Source: PALSA-612 sp963711315 | GTDB taxonomy: Bacteria; Actinomycetota; Thermoleophilia; Gaiellales; Gaiellaceae | Reading direction: 5' to 3' | Assembly: GCA_963711315.1 (NCBI GenBank) | Contig: CAVQDQ010000002.1 | Location: forward strand, 434,001 to 498,000 | DNA length: 64,000 nt | Shown: positions 1-7,230 of the stretch, piece by piece | Layout: the number at the start of each line of letters is the position of its first letter | Position numbering within the stretch: the first letter of the stretch is position 1 | The notes under the pieces: generated by a model | Told to the model about the DNA's origin: nothing | Seen by the model: the letters and a program-made list of their open reading frames with translations, nothing else | Databases searched by the model: none | Translations under genes and position numbers: made by a program

Positions 1-1093
1 TGCGCCGATGTCGCCAAGAGGGATCGACGACGACGAGGTCGACGTTCTGCTCTGCGGCGACTCGCACGATGTCGTCGCCGGGCGCCGTCGTCACGAATGC
101 GGCAGCGCGGGCGGTTCGTCCGTTCTCGGCCAGCAACTCCATCCGCTCGTGAGCAACGCGTGTTGCGTCGGCGAGCCTCTCGCCGTCTTGCTCGAGCACG
201 ATCAGGATCAGCTCTCGCCCCGAATGCGCGGCGAGCGGCTCGGCGATCAGGAGCAGTGCGTCGAGCCTCTCGGCGCTCTCGGCGGCGACGAGAATCGCAC
301 GCGCTGACGCCTGCCGAGCCGGCGCGGTGTTCTCCCCACCGAGCTGCGGGTCCTGACGGAGGATCGCTCCTTCGAGCTCCTGCAGCGCCGGGCCGGGATC
401 GATGCCGAGCTCCTCGACGAACACCTGTCGGCCGTCCCGGTATGCCTCCAGCGCCTCGGCCTGCCGCCCGGAGCGATAGAGCGCGAGCATCAGCTGGCCG
501 CGCAAGCGTTCGCGCAGCGGGTGCTCGACCAGCAGTCCTTGAAGCTCGCCGACGAGGTCGAGGTGCCGGCCAAGAGCGAGATCGGCGTCGATCCTGCTCT
601 CGAGCGCAGCGAGCCGTAGCTCCTCGAGCCGGACGATCGCGGGCTGCGCAAACGCCTCGTAGGCGAAGTCCACGAGGGCCGGGCCGCGCCAGAGCGACAG
701 CGCGGAGCGCAGGAGCTCGGCTGCCCGGTTCGGCTCCGCTGCCGCCAGCGCGCTCCCACCTTCCTCCACGAGCCGCTCGAATCGATGCAGGTCCAGCGCT
801 TCGCGCTCGATCCTCAGCTCGTAACCCCCCTGCTTTGTCAGCAGCAGATCCGCCGGTAAGGCTCGGCGGAGCCGGGCGACGAGCGCAGCGAGCGAGTTGG
901 CGGCAGTCGCGGGCGGCTCGGCGCCCCAGAGGTCGTCGATCAGGCGGTCGCGGGAGACGGCCTCGTTCGCCCGTAGCAGCAGGAGCACGAGGAGCGTTCG
1001 CTGCCTGAGGCCACCGAGGCCGATGGACCGGCCGCTGTCCAGAACTTCGAGCGGGCCGAGTACGCGGAATTCGGGCCCGTCATGCCCAGTCAT
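1..1093 (-). CDS. SARP/BTAD-family transcriptional regulator with universal-stress-like C-terminus (partial)
   Basis: About 364 N-terminal residues are visible and the stop lies beyond the left edge. Residues ~5-95 read as a winged-helix DNA-binding domain (FRVLGPLEVLD, RDRLIDDLWG, LAALVARLRRAL). Residues ~100-250 match the bacterial transcriptional activation domain (LWRGPALVDF, LYRSGRQAEAL, GIDPGPALQELE). From ~265 onward the sequence resembles a UspA-type fold (ARAILVAAES ... VDLVVVDPS). SARP regulators activate promoters by binding phased direct repeats; such repeats sit at this gene's own start and before the neighbouring secreted-protein genes, so it is the likely local activator. The ATG at 1093 is the only start that keeps the winged helix intact. 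The Usp-like assignment is by pattern only. Confidence 0.82.
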   Translation of the reverse strand, partial: MTGHDGPEFRVLGPLEVLDSGRSIGLGGLRQRTLLVLLLLRANEAVSRDRLIDDLWGAEPPATAANSLAALVARLRRALPADLLLTKQGGYELRIEREALDLHRFERLVEEGGSALAAAEPNRAAELLRSALSLWRGPALVDFAYEAFAQPAIVRLEELRLAALESRIDADLALGRHLDLVGELQGLLVEHPLRERLRGQLMLALYRSGRQAEALEAYRDGRQVFVEELGIDPGPALQELEGAILRQDPQLGGENTAPARQASARAILVAAESAERLDALLLIAEPLAAHSGRELILIVLEQDGERLADATRVAHERMELLAENGRTARAAAFVTTAPGDDIVRVAAEQNVDLVVVDPSWRHRR

Positions 1094-1117
1094 CAGGGGG
1101 TCACCGGCGCGTCATGG
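1079..1117. promoter_or_regulatory. Array of four GTCATCG-like heptamers (putative SARP operator)
   Basis: GTCATGC at 1079, GTCATCA at 1089, GTCACCG at 1100 and GTCATGG at 1111 are spaced 10, 11 and 11 bp, so all lie on one helical face. The array overlaps the start of the regulator gene and lies 53 bp before the 63-codon ORF at 1170. It could drive that ORF and autoregulate the SARP gene. Confidence 0.5.
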
Positions 1118-1169
1118 GGAGGGCGGATTCTTCCACTGTCTGAATGTTCCGGCAACCAGAGGAGGGACG

Positions 1170-1361
1170 ATGGACATTCACCCGTTCACCAATCACGACA
1201 TTGCCACGGCACGCGCGGTAGAGAGTGTTCAGCGTGCCCACCGAGACGCTCGGCGGAGCGTCGGGGCTGACCAGAAGCCGTCCCTCGAGCCCCGTTTGCG
1301 GTTCTTTCGCCGCATCCCCCGGCGCAGGGCCACCGCTGCGACCCAGCCGCGCGCGATCTGA
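1170..1361 (+). CDS. Small hypothetical protein (63 aa)
   Basis: A 63-codon ORF starting MDIHPFTNHDIATARAVE and ending in a very Arg-rich tail (RIPRRRATAA). A strong Shine-Dalgarno AGAGGAGGG lies 4 nt before the ATG, very like the leaders of the genes at 2409 and 3840. The spacing from the last GTCATGG repeat to the ATG (about 59 bp) is also close to that seen at those genes (48-52 bp). I recognise no family. It is divergent from the SARP gene and probably part of the same regulon. The shared leader, not the protein sequence, is the main support. Confidence 0.45.
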   Translation: MDIHPFTNHDIATARAVESVQRAHRDARRSVGADQKPSLEPRLRFFRRIPRRRATAATQPRAI

Positions 1362-1383
1362 GTCACGCGCGCGGCCCGCAGCG

Positions 1384-1412
1384 TTCATGCCGCCGTCATC
1401 GGTTTGTCATCG
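1384..1412. promoter_or_regulatory. Three 11-bp-phased heptamers (putative SARP operator)
   Basis: TTCATGC at 1384, GTCATCG at 1395 and GTCATCG at 1406 are spaced exactly 11 bp, just upstream of the secreted-protein gene at 1438. A 7-bp inverted repeat (CACGAAG, loop CTT, CTTCGTG; 1418-1434) follows directly. Confidence 0.5.
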
Positions 1413-1437
1413 CGTGACACGAAGCTTCTTCGTGCCG

Positions 1438-2328
1438 ATGACGAACACCTCTTTCCGCCGAGGCGTGAAGTTGAGCGTCACGATCTCGTCTTCGGTAATT
1501 GCGGCGTTGGTAATGGCTTTCGCCGTTCAGGGCGCTGCAGCCGCTCCGGCGCGGACACCCGACCAGCTGCTTGTCGCGGGCCTCGAGACTGCCCGCGCCG
1601 CGTCGCAGAGAGCGCTCAGCAGCATTTCGCCGGCATCGCCCGCCGGGGCGGAGATGGCCGCAACCGCGCTCTCTCGTGCCATCAAGGGGATCCACGCAGC
1701 CAACGTTGTCGCTGCGAGGGCGGTCGGGGCGCTCGAGACATCCTCTGTACGTAGGGCGGTGCGACAGGGCGAAGGTCTCGCGAGGCAGGCGCGATCGGAC
1801 GTCGTCAGCGGACGCTACGCAGCTGCGCGCGTGAAGCTCCGGCGCGCCAAGGCACTGACATCGGTTGCGCTGAGCGACTTCGGCGTGCCGCTCGAGAAAG
1901 ACTTCCCCGCGTTCCTCACAACCCGCGAGCACGTGGGCGAAACAGGAGCGCCCATATACGACAAAGCTGGGGCTTGTTGCACAGGCCTGTCCGCGCTCGT
2001 GGGCAGGAACATCACAGAGGTCGTAATCGGCGTCGCCGACCGCCGGACAGCCAACGCAGGTGAGGCCGGGGCGGCCTCCCGCAGGTCGCTGGGACTGCCG
2101 ATCTTTGCCGCGGGCCCCGCTTTCCTCGTGGAGGCGAGTGGACGGTACACGACGAACCACTGCTCACTGAAGTCGGGGCTGATCACCTGCCGTCTGTACT
2201 CGCCGATGCCCGCCGACAAGATCTTCATGATCGCCGTCGAGCCTGCTCTGCCGAAGGGCACGAAGCTCCTCGTGAAGTTCCGCTCACCGAACGGCGATCG
2301 CTCCTTCGCAGTGCAAACGACCCGCTAG
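1438..2328 (+). CDS. Secreted protein of unknown family, type A, copy 1
   Basis: 296 aa with a signal peptide (positive start MTNTSFRRGVK, hydrophobic stretch, AAAAPA cleavage region around residue 35). An Ala-rich helical region is followed by DFGVPLEKDF (~147), ITEVVIGVAD (~192), a C-x8-C pair (~242-251) and a C-terminal block LPKGTKLLVKFRS. All these blocks recur in the paralogue at 2955, so the family is real, but I do not recognise it. This copy has an extra CC pair around residue 180. The in-frame ATG at 1387 was rejected because it would place the heptamer operator inside the coding region. Probably exported and disulfide-bonded; function unknown. Confidence 0.75.
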   Translation: MTNTSFRRGVKLSVTISSSVIAALVMAFAVQGAAAAPARTPDQLLVAGLETARAASQRALSSISPASPAGAEMAATALSRAIKGIHAANVVAARAVGALETSSVRRAVRQGEGLARQARSDVVSGRYAAARVKLRRAKALTSVALSDFGVPLEKDFPAFLTTREHVGETGAPIYDKAGACCTGLSALVGRNITEVVIGVADRRTANAGEAGAASRRSLGLPIFAAGPAFLVEASGRYTTNHCSLKSGLITCRLYSPMPADKIFMIAVEPALPKGTKLLVKFRSPNGDRSFAVQTTR

Positions 2329-2338
2329 GCGCGCGGCC

Positions 2339-2367
2339 GTCATCGGCGCATCAGGGGCCGGTCATCG
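2339..2367. promoter_or_regulatory. Heptamer operator upstream of type B copy 1
   Basis: GTCATCG at 2339 and at 2361 (22 bp, two helical turns), with ATCAGG at 2350 between them. The whole block is nearly identical to that at 3766-3794. Confidence 0.5.
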
Positions 2368-2408
2368 CGGTATCCGATCCTCCTCGTAAACCAACAAAGG
2401 AGGACGCA

Positions 2409-2958
2409 ATGCGTAGCTTCGTTCTCATCGGTCTGATCGGGGTGCTTCTGGCCTCGACGTCGATCGCGCAGGCTCACAACACGCAGCTTCGCGTGGACGG
2501 AGGCGAAGGCCGCCAAGATGGTCGCCAGCGATGCGACGGTTCGGCTCTCCGCTGCCGAGCGGACATCGCTGGCCACCGAGCTCAACCACGCCGTCCGTCT
2601 GTATGGGGCCCTCGTCTTTGCCGCGCAGCAGGTGGGGGACGGGAGCGCAATGGCGACCTTCCAGGCTGTCCTGGCCCGGTACGTCGGCGCGCGCTCTCAG
2701 GTGCGGAATGGTCTCGGAATCGCCGCCGCTTCCTGCAAGGGCTCAGGCGTGGCGATGCAGGGCAAGCGCTTCAAGCACTTCCGCTGTTCCGTGACTTCCG
2801 TCGTGCTCGAAATCCCTCAGACCGAGCTCGACTACGGCGACCAGGAGCTGCCGACGGTGATCGAAGGGTCGCCGCGTCTCATCGGCCCGCTCGAGAGCCA
2901 GCTCGACGTCCACGTCGCCGGAAAGGCGTCGATCTCCTACCGACAGGTCGCACGATGA
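2409..2958 (+). CDS. Secreted protein of unknown family, type B, copy 1 (frameshifted)
   Basis: Starts MRSFVLIGLIGVLLAS with a signal peptide ending at AQAHNT, after a strong AAAGGAGG ribosome site. The frame breaks near 2484-2492: removing one base restores QFAWTEAKAAKMV and then the reading ending at 2958, which aligns along its length with the intact paralogue at 3840. Conserved features are the AHNT mature start, KRFKHFRCSV with an upstream Cys about 16 residues away, and the C-terminus DVHVAGKASISYRQV. Its stop overlaps the next ATG (ATGA), so it is translationally coupled to type A copy 2. Corrected length is about 182 aa. Sequencing error is as likely as a pseudogene. Confidence 0.7.
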
Positions 2959-3758
2959 ACCGACGCTTCACGGTTCTCGTCGTGCCCGCGGCGCTCGTCG
3001 CAGCGATCTCGCTCCCGGCGAGCGCCGCCGCCCCGTCGCTCACGCCCGATCAGCAGCTCGTGGGCGGGCTAGAGCAGGCTCGGGATGCAGCTCGGGCGAC
3101 CCTCAGAGGGAAGCCCGAGCTGCACGGGCTCGTGCGTGGGATGCGCAGCGCTCGTAAAGCCGGACCGCACGCGGTTGGCACGCTCGAATTGCCGACCATG
3201 CAGCTGGCTCTGCGCGAAGGAATGACCCTGGCCGAGCAGGCTCGGCAGGCGAGCCCGAGTGGCAGCAACGAGTCGGCTCGCCGAAAGCTTCGGAGACTGA
3301 TCGCCCTGACGTCCGCCGCACTCGACGACTTCGGCGTCCCGTTGGAGAAAGACTTCTCCGCCTTCGCTGTGAGCCGTGACTTCGCGTATCTCCCCGAGTT
3401 CGACAATTACTCGGGACTCTCGGCCACCGTCGGTGACGACATCACAGAGGTCGTCATCGGCGCCGCCGACCGCATCACTGCCAACGCCGGTGAGCGCGGC
3501 ACAGGGCCGGATGAAGCCTCGGGGCTTCCGATCACGCTCATGAGCGCGGCGATCATCTCCGATCCGGTCGGCAACTTCACGTCGAGCTGGTGCGAGCTCG
3601 AGTCAGGCTTGATCACCTGCCAAATACGGCCGGCGATGCCGCGCGATCGCATCTTCACGATTGCCTTTGGCCCGACGCTGCCAAAAGGCACGAAGCTGCT
3701 CGTGAAGTTCCGCTCGGCGGCAGGCGATCGCTCATATGCGGTCTTCGCGACCCGGTAG
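2955..3758 (+). CDS. Secreted protein of unknown family, type A, copy 2
   Basis: 267 aa; starts MNRRFTVLVVPAALVAAIS with a signal peptide cleaved near ASAAAP. It shares with copy 1 the blocks LTPDQQLVGGLE, DFGVPLEKDF, ITEVVIGAAD, C-x8-C (WCELESGLITC) and LPKGTKLLVKFRS. It begins in the ATGA overlap with the preceding type B gene. The frame is open further upstream to 2409, but that part is the out-of-frame N-terminus of type B copy 1. Tandem duplication of an A-operator-B unit explains the arrangement. Function unknown. Confidence 0.75.
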   Translation: MNRRFTVLVVPAALVAAISLPASAAAPSLTPDQQLVGGLEQARDAARATLRGKPELHGLVRGMRSARKAGPHAVGTLELPTMQLALREGMTLAEQARQASPSGSNESARRKLRRLIALTSAALDDFGVPLEKDFSAFAVSRDFAYLPEFDNYSGLSATVGDDITEVVIGAADRITANAGERGTGPDEASGLPITLMSAAIISDPVGNFTSSWCELESGLITCQIRPAMPRDRIFTIAFGPTLPKGTKLLVKFRSAAGDRSYAVFATR

Positions 3759-3765
3759 GCGCGCC

Positions 3766-3794
3766 GTCATCGGCGCATCAGGCGCCCGTCATCG
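3766..3794. promoter_or_regulatory. Heptamer operator upstream of type B copy 2
   Basis: GTCATCG at 3766 and 3788 (22 bp apart) with ATCAGG at 3777. It matches the 2339-2367 block almost base for base and lies 46 bp before the ATG at 3840. Confidence 0.5.
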
Positions 3795-3839
3795 CGCACG
3801 GAGAGTCTCGTCGCAACGAATCTACGAAAGGAGGGCAGC

Positions 3840-4379
3840 ATGCGTGGCTTTATTGCACTCGGCCTGGTTGGGATTGCGCTTGCGTCGGCCTCGGCTGCCT
3901 CGGCGCACAACACGCCGTGGTCGTGGAGCTCGTCGCGAGCAGCGCAGATGGTGGTCGCAGGCGCTGTCGTGCAGCTCCCTGCAGCGGAGCGCGGGACGCT
4001 GGAGGCTGAGATCAGGGAAGCGCGATCGGAGTACCTGCTCGCGAAGATGATCGCCTACGAGCAAGGCGACTGGTTCGCCGCCGGGATGTTCGACAATCTC
4101 GTCATTCGCCTCACGAAGGCCCGCGACAAGATTCTCAGCGGTCTCGGTGTCGACAAGGCACGTTGCACAGGCGTTGGTCGCGCTTCGAAGGGCCGCTTCA
4201 AGCACTTCCGGTGTTCTGTCAGCTCACAGTTCGTCGAGATCCCGACGGTGGCTCGCATCGACCGGGAAGGTGACCGCCAGATCGTCGTCGAGGGGCCGCC
4301 TCGCGTCGTGGCGCTCGACGCCCAGTTCGACGTCCATGTCAAAGGTAAGGCGTCGATGGTGTACCGGCAGGTCGGCTGA
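3840..4379 (+). CDS. Secreted protein of unknown family, type B, copy 2
   Basis: 179 aa, intact. The signal peptide MRGFIALGLVGIALASAS ends at ASAHNT. Mature features are an Ala/Glu-rich helical part, then a Cys pair (~108 and ~124) enclosing GRFKHFR, and a C-terminal strand-rich block DVHVKGKASMVYRQVG. A strong GAAAGGAGGG ribosome site precedes the ATG and the heptamer operator lies 46 bp upstream. It is the reference for recognising the frameshift in copy 1. Small exported actinobacterial proteins with a Cys-bounded KHFRC motif seem familiar to me, but no function is known to me. Confidence 0.75.
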   Translation: MRGFIALGLVGIALASASAASAHNTPWSWSSSRAAQMVVAGAVVQLPAAERGTLEAEIREARSEYLLAKMIAYEQGDWFAAGMFDNLVIRLTKARDKILSGLGVDKARCTGVGRASKGRFKHFRCSVSSQFVEIPTVARIDREGDRQIVVEGPPRVVALDAQFDVHVKGKASMVYRQVG

Positions 4380-4409
4380 GGCCATGAACGTGACCGAACG
4401 CACTGACAT

Positions 4410-4425
4410 GCGGCTAACGAGCCGC
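4410..4425. terminator. Possible hairpin terminator between convergent genes
   Basis: GCGGCT, loop AACG, AGCCGC: a 6-bp GC-rich stem between the end of the type B gene and the end of the amidase gene. No T-tract follows. Confidence 0.3.
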
Positions 4426-4435
4426 TGACGGATCT

Positions 4436-5176
4436 TCAGCAGCGCCACAGGAACCGAGCTAGCCCGGCTGCGATCGACCGCGCGATGCGCTCGCGGAAGG
4501 CCGGGCTCTCGAGCAGCCGCGCCTCGGCCCGGTTCCGCATGTTCCCCGTCTCGACGAACACCTTGGGCACGTCGGAGAGGTTGAGCCCGCCGAGGTCCGA
4601 CCGCACCGAGAGGCCGCTGCCGCCGAGGTACGTCGCGTAGGGGAGCCCGGTGCCCGCCCTGTAGGTCCGCCGTATGGCCATGGCGAGACACTTCGACTGC
4701 CGCGCGATGTCGTCCGTCAGGCCGCGGATGGACGGCGGGTAGATGACGTGGAAGCCGCGGCCCGACGACGGCCCGCCGTCGGCGTGGATCGACACGGCCG
4801 CGTCCGCTCCCGCGCGGTTGCCGATGGCGGCGCGCTCGGTGATGCACGGTCCCCAGCCGGAGTTGGACGACCGCGTGAGCACGACCGTGGCGCCGGACGC
4901 CCGCAGCAGCCTGCGCAGCCGAACCGCGACGTCCCAGGTGAACGCCGGCTCCGCGTAACCGGACGCCGTGGCCGTTCCGGTCGTGTCGCAGGCTTTCCTG
5001 AGCGTGCCGGCATCCACGAGCCGGTTGACCTCCTCCGGGTGGGCCCAGTTGCGCCCGTTATGACCTGGGTCGACGGCGATCGTCTTGCCCGAGAGCGGAG
5101 ACTCTCGGCCGGGCGCCGTCTCGCCGGCGACAAGCGCGGCCAGTACGACGAGCACGGTCAGGACCGGGCGAAGCAC
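4436..5176 (-). CDS. N-acetylmuramoyl-L-alanine amidase (Amidase_3), secreted
   Basis: 246 aa. An N-terminal signal peptide (MLRPVLTVLVVLAALVAG) is followed by a zinc amidase domain: DPGHNGRN supplies the first zinc His, Glu follows in the helix region, SIHADG the second His, and ETGNMRN the catalytic-Glu region. It should cleave the amide bond between MurNAc and the stem peptide during cell-wall turnover. The GTG start at 5176 is supported by TATCCT ending 6 nt upstream, as for other leaderless starts here. Divergent from the gene at 5211. No cell-wall-binding repeats are present, so this is a minimal, single-domain enzyme. Confidence 0.9.
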   Translation of the reverse strand: MLRPVLTVLVVLAALVAGETAPGRESPLSGKTIAVDPGHNGRNWAHPEEVNRLVDAGTLRKACDTTGTATASGYAEPAFTWDVAVRLRRLLRASGATVVLTRSSNSGWGPCITERAAIGNRAGADAAVSIHADGGPSSGRGFHVIYPPSIRGLTDDIARQSKCLAMAIRRTYRAGTGLPYATYLGGSGLSVRSDLGGLNLSDVPKVFVETGNMRNRAEARLLESPAFRERIARSIAAGLARFLWRC

Positions 5177-5182
5177 GCGGTG

Positions 5183-5188
5183 AGGATA
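5183..5188 (-). promoter_or_regulatory. Leaderless -10 hexamer for the amidase gene
   Basis: TATCCT on the minus strand ends 6 nt before the GTG at 5176. Confidence 0.4.
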
Positions 5189-5210
5189 CGTACGCGTAGT
5201 CTCCGCGACT

Positions 5211-6224
5211 GTGAGTCAGCCCGGGAAACACGGCCGTACGCTCGAGACCGGCAAGCTCCCGCAGGACCTTCTCGCTGAGCTGCTCTCGGCTTCCCCGGAT
5301 CTGCCGCCGGAAGTTCGGCTCGGGTCGCGTATCGGAGAGGACGCGAGCGGCATCGATGTTCAGGACGGAACGCTCGTCGTGGCGGCCGATCCGATCACCC
5401 TCACGACGTCCGATGTAGCTCGGCTCTCAGTGCTCGTGAACGCCAACGACGTCGCCGTGTGTGGCGCCCGGCCGCGCTGGTTTCTCGCGGTCGTGCTCGT
5501 GCCGCCCGGGACGTCGGAGGGCTCGGTCAGAGAACTCTTCTCCCGGCTTCACGCCGCGCTGGCAGACATGGGCGCGGCCCTCGTCGGAGGTCACACCGAG
5601 GTCACACCGGCCGTCACCCAGCCCATCGTGCTCGGAACCATGCTCGGAATCACCGAGCGGGGTGCGATCGTCGAGACGGCCGGCCTGGCGCCGGGCGATC
5701 TGCTGCTCCAGGTTCGGCCGGTGCCGATCGAGGGCGCGGCCGTGCTTGCGAACGAGGCCGCAGAGCGGCTCTCGGGTCTGGACGCGGAAACGCTGGCACA
5801 GGCGCGGTTGGCTCTGGACGATCCGGGCATCTCCGTCGTAGAGCCGGCGCTCCTTGCGACGCGACTCGGTGCAACTGCGCTGCACGACCCGACGGAGGGC
5901 GGCCTCTTGATGGGTCTGCACGAGATGGCCGTGGCGGGAGACGTTGGCCTACGGGTGGACCCGGATGCGGTGCTGTGGTTCGAGCCTGGCGTCGCCGTGT
6001 GCACGGCTTTGGGCGGGGACCCGTGGTCGACGCTTGCTTCGGGGACGCTGCTCGCCGCGTTTCCGGAGGCGGCCGTCGCGGACGCCACGTCGGCATTCGA
6101 GGAAGCGGGGCATGCGGTTGCCGTATTGGCTTCGGTGGAGCGGGGGCGCGGCATCGTCGCCTCCGACGGCACGCCGATGTCTCCACGAGAGCGCGACGAG
6201 GTGGCCCGCATCCTCTCGTCCTGA
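5211..6224 (+). CDS. AIR synthase-related protein (HypE/ThiL/SelD-like fold)
   Basis: 337 aa. It has the PurM/HypE ATP-binding fold: an N-terminal IGEDASGIDV metal/ATP loop, ADPITLTT, VNANDVAVCGARPRW, GGHTEVTPAV, and a C-terminal half with HDPTEGGLLMGLHEMA. The last motif is typical of HypE-like and AIR-synthase-family proteins of unassigned substrate. No hyp or sel genes are nearby, so hydrogenase maturation or selenophosphate synthesis is not indicated. The GTG start is preceded by TAGTCT ending 8 nt upstream. The family is confident; the reaction is not. Confidence 0.8.
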   Translation: MSQPGKHGRTLETGKLPQDLLAELLSASPDLPPEVRLGSRIGEDASGIDVQDGTLVVAADPITLTTSDVARLSVLVNANDVAVCGARPRWFLAVVLVPPGTSEGSVRELFSRLHAALADMGAALVGGHTEVTPAVTQPIVLGTMLGITERGAIVETAGLAPGDLLLQVRPVPIEGAAVLANEAAERLSGLDAETLAQARLALDDPGISVVEPALLATRLGATALHDPTEGGLLMGLHEMAVAGDVGLRVDPDAVLWFEPGVAVCTALGGDPWSTLASGTLLAAFPEAAVADATSAFEEAGHAVAVLASVERGRGIVASDGTPMSPRERDEVARILSS

Positions 6225-6259
6225 TGCGCCGTCCGACTGGGAGGTGAAGATCCCCGGCG

Positions 6260-7180
6260 ATGGACGTCGTACGAGCGCGCTGGTCGAGCTCCTCGTTTCT
6301 CCTCTACGCCGGCGCCTTCGTCGTCCTCTTCGCCGGCGTCGGGCTGCTCAGCTGGCTCGCGTCCGAGCACTCGGATGGAGCCTTCTTCGGCTGGTCGGCG
6401 CTTGTGTTCTTCGTGCTCGCGGTGATCGCAATCGGATTCGAGGCGGCGGGCGAACGGGTAACAGCCGGCCTGTTCGCCTTCGTCTCGCTGATCATGTTCT
6501 CGGTCTTCATCGGCTCGTTCGAAGACCTCATCGGAATCTTCGACGACACGAGCGAAGGCCCGTTCGCCGGATTCCGCTGGGGCCTGCTGCTCTTCGACCT
6601 CGTGATCATCACGGCGTCGCTGATCCTCCTTGCCCGCTTCCGGTTCCCCCTGCTCGTGCTACCCGCGGTCTTCATGAGCTGGTTCTTCCTGGTCGACCTC
6701 GTCTCCGGCGGGGGGAACTGGTCAGCGGTCGTGTCGATCATCGTCGGCTTCTTCCTGATGCTGGTCGGCGCCGGTGCCGACCGGATGTACGGGTTCTGGA
6801 TTCACGTTGTCGCGGCACTCGCGATCGGCGGCGGCTTCCTCTACCTCTGGCACTCGGCCGCGTGGGAGTGGATCCTCATCGGCCTGATCGCCCTGTTCTA
6901 CTTCCTGCTCGCGGGCGGGCTCGACCGCTCGATCTACGCGGTGCTGGGCGCGATCGGCCTCTTCCTCGCGTGGACGTACTTCGTGGAGCGATGGACGGAC
7001 GCCCAGGTCCGCCCGGTTTACGGTGACAGCTCTACACCAGGGTTCTCTTCCGACAGCGGCGAGCCCAGCATCTGGGGCGCCACGATGCTCTACGCGCTCT
7101 TCGGGCTCGTGCTCGTCGCGATCGGCCTCTGGCTCGAGCGGCGGAAGCCCACAGAGCTCGCCTCGCCTTCCACGCTGTAG
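6260..7180 (+). CDS. Multi-pass membrane protein, hypothetical
   Basis: 306 aa and strongly hydrophobic, with about eight to nine predicted transmembrane segments (for example SFLLYAGAFVVLFAGVGLL and GATMLYALFGLVLVAIGLW). The layout resembles DUF2157-like integral membrane proteins but no decisive motif is seen. A loop near residues 250-270 (YGDSSTPGFSSDSGEPS) is polar. It follows the AIR-synthase-like gene by 35 bp and may share its transcript. No transport or catalytic signature is visible. Confidence 0.65.
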   Translation: MDVVRARWSSSSFLLYAGAFVVLFAGVGLLSWLASEHSDGAFFGWSALVFFVLAVIAIGFEAAGERVTAGLFAFVSLIMFSVFIGSFEDLIGIFDDTSEGPFAGFRWGLLLFDLVIITASLILLARFRFPLLVLPAVFMSWFFLVDLVSGGGNWSAVVSIIVGFFLMLVGAGADRMYGFWIHVVAALAIGGGFLYLWHSAAWEWILIGLIALFYFLLAGGLDRSIYAVLGAIGLFLAWTYFVERWTDAQVRPVYGDSSTPGFSSDSGEPSIWGATMLYALFGLVLVAIGLWLERRKPTELASPSTL

Positions 7181-7188
7181 CCCCTACT

Positions 7189-7194
7189 TACAAT
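7189..7194 (+). promoter_or_regulatory. -10 hexamer upstream of yebC (leadered)
   Basis: TACAAT lies 36 nt before the GTG at 7231, and a clear CAGGAGG ribosome site follows, so this gene is expected to have a normal 5' leader, unlike many neighbours. Confidence 0.4.
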
Positions 7195-7230
7195 TGGCGC
7201 TGTTCCTGCGACTCGTCCAGGAGGACGCCG

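Noticed and set aside
97..1008. 303-codon plus-strand open frame
   Set aside because: Antisense to the SARP regulator; extreme Arg/Ala content.
2409..3758. A single 449-codon open frame
   Set aside because: It joins the N-terminus of type B copy 1 to type A copy 2 through out-of-frame sequence; paralogues at 1438 and 3840 show two separate genes with an ATGA overlap.
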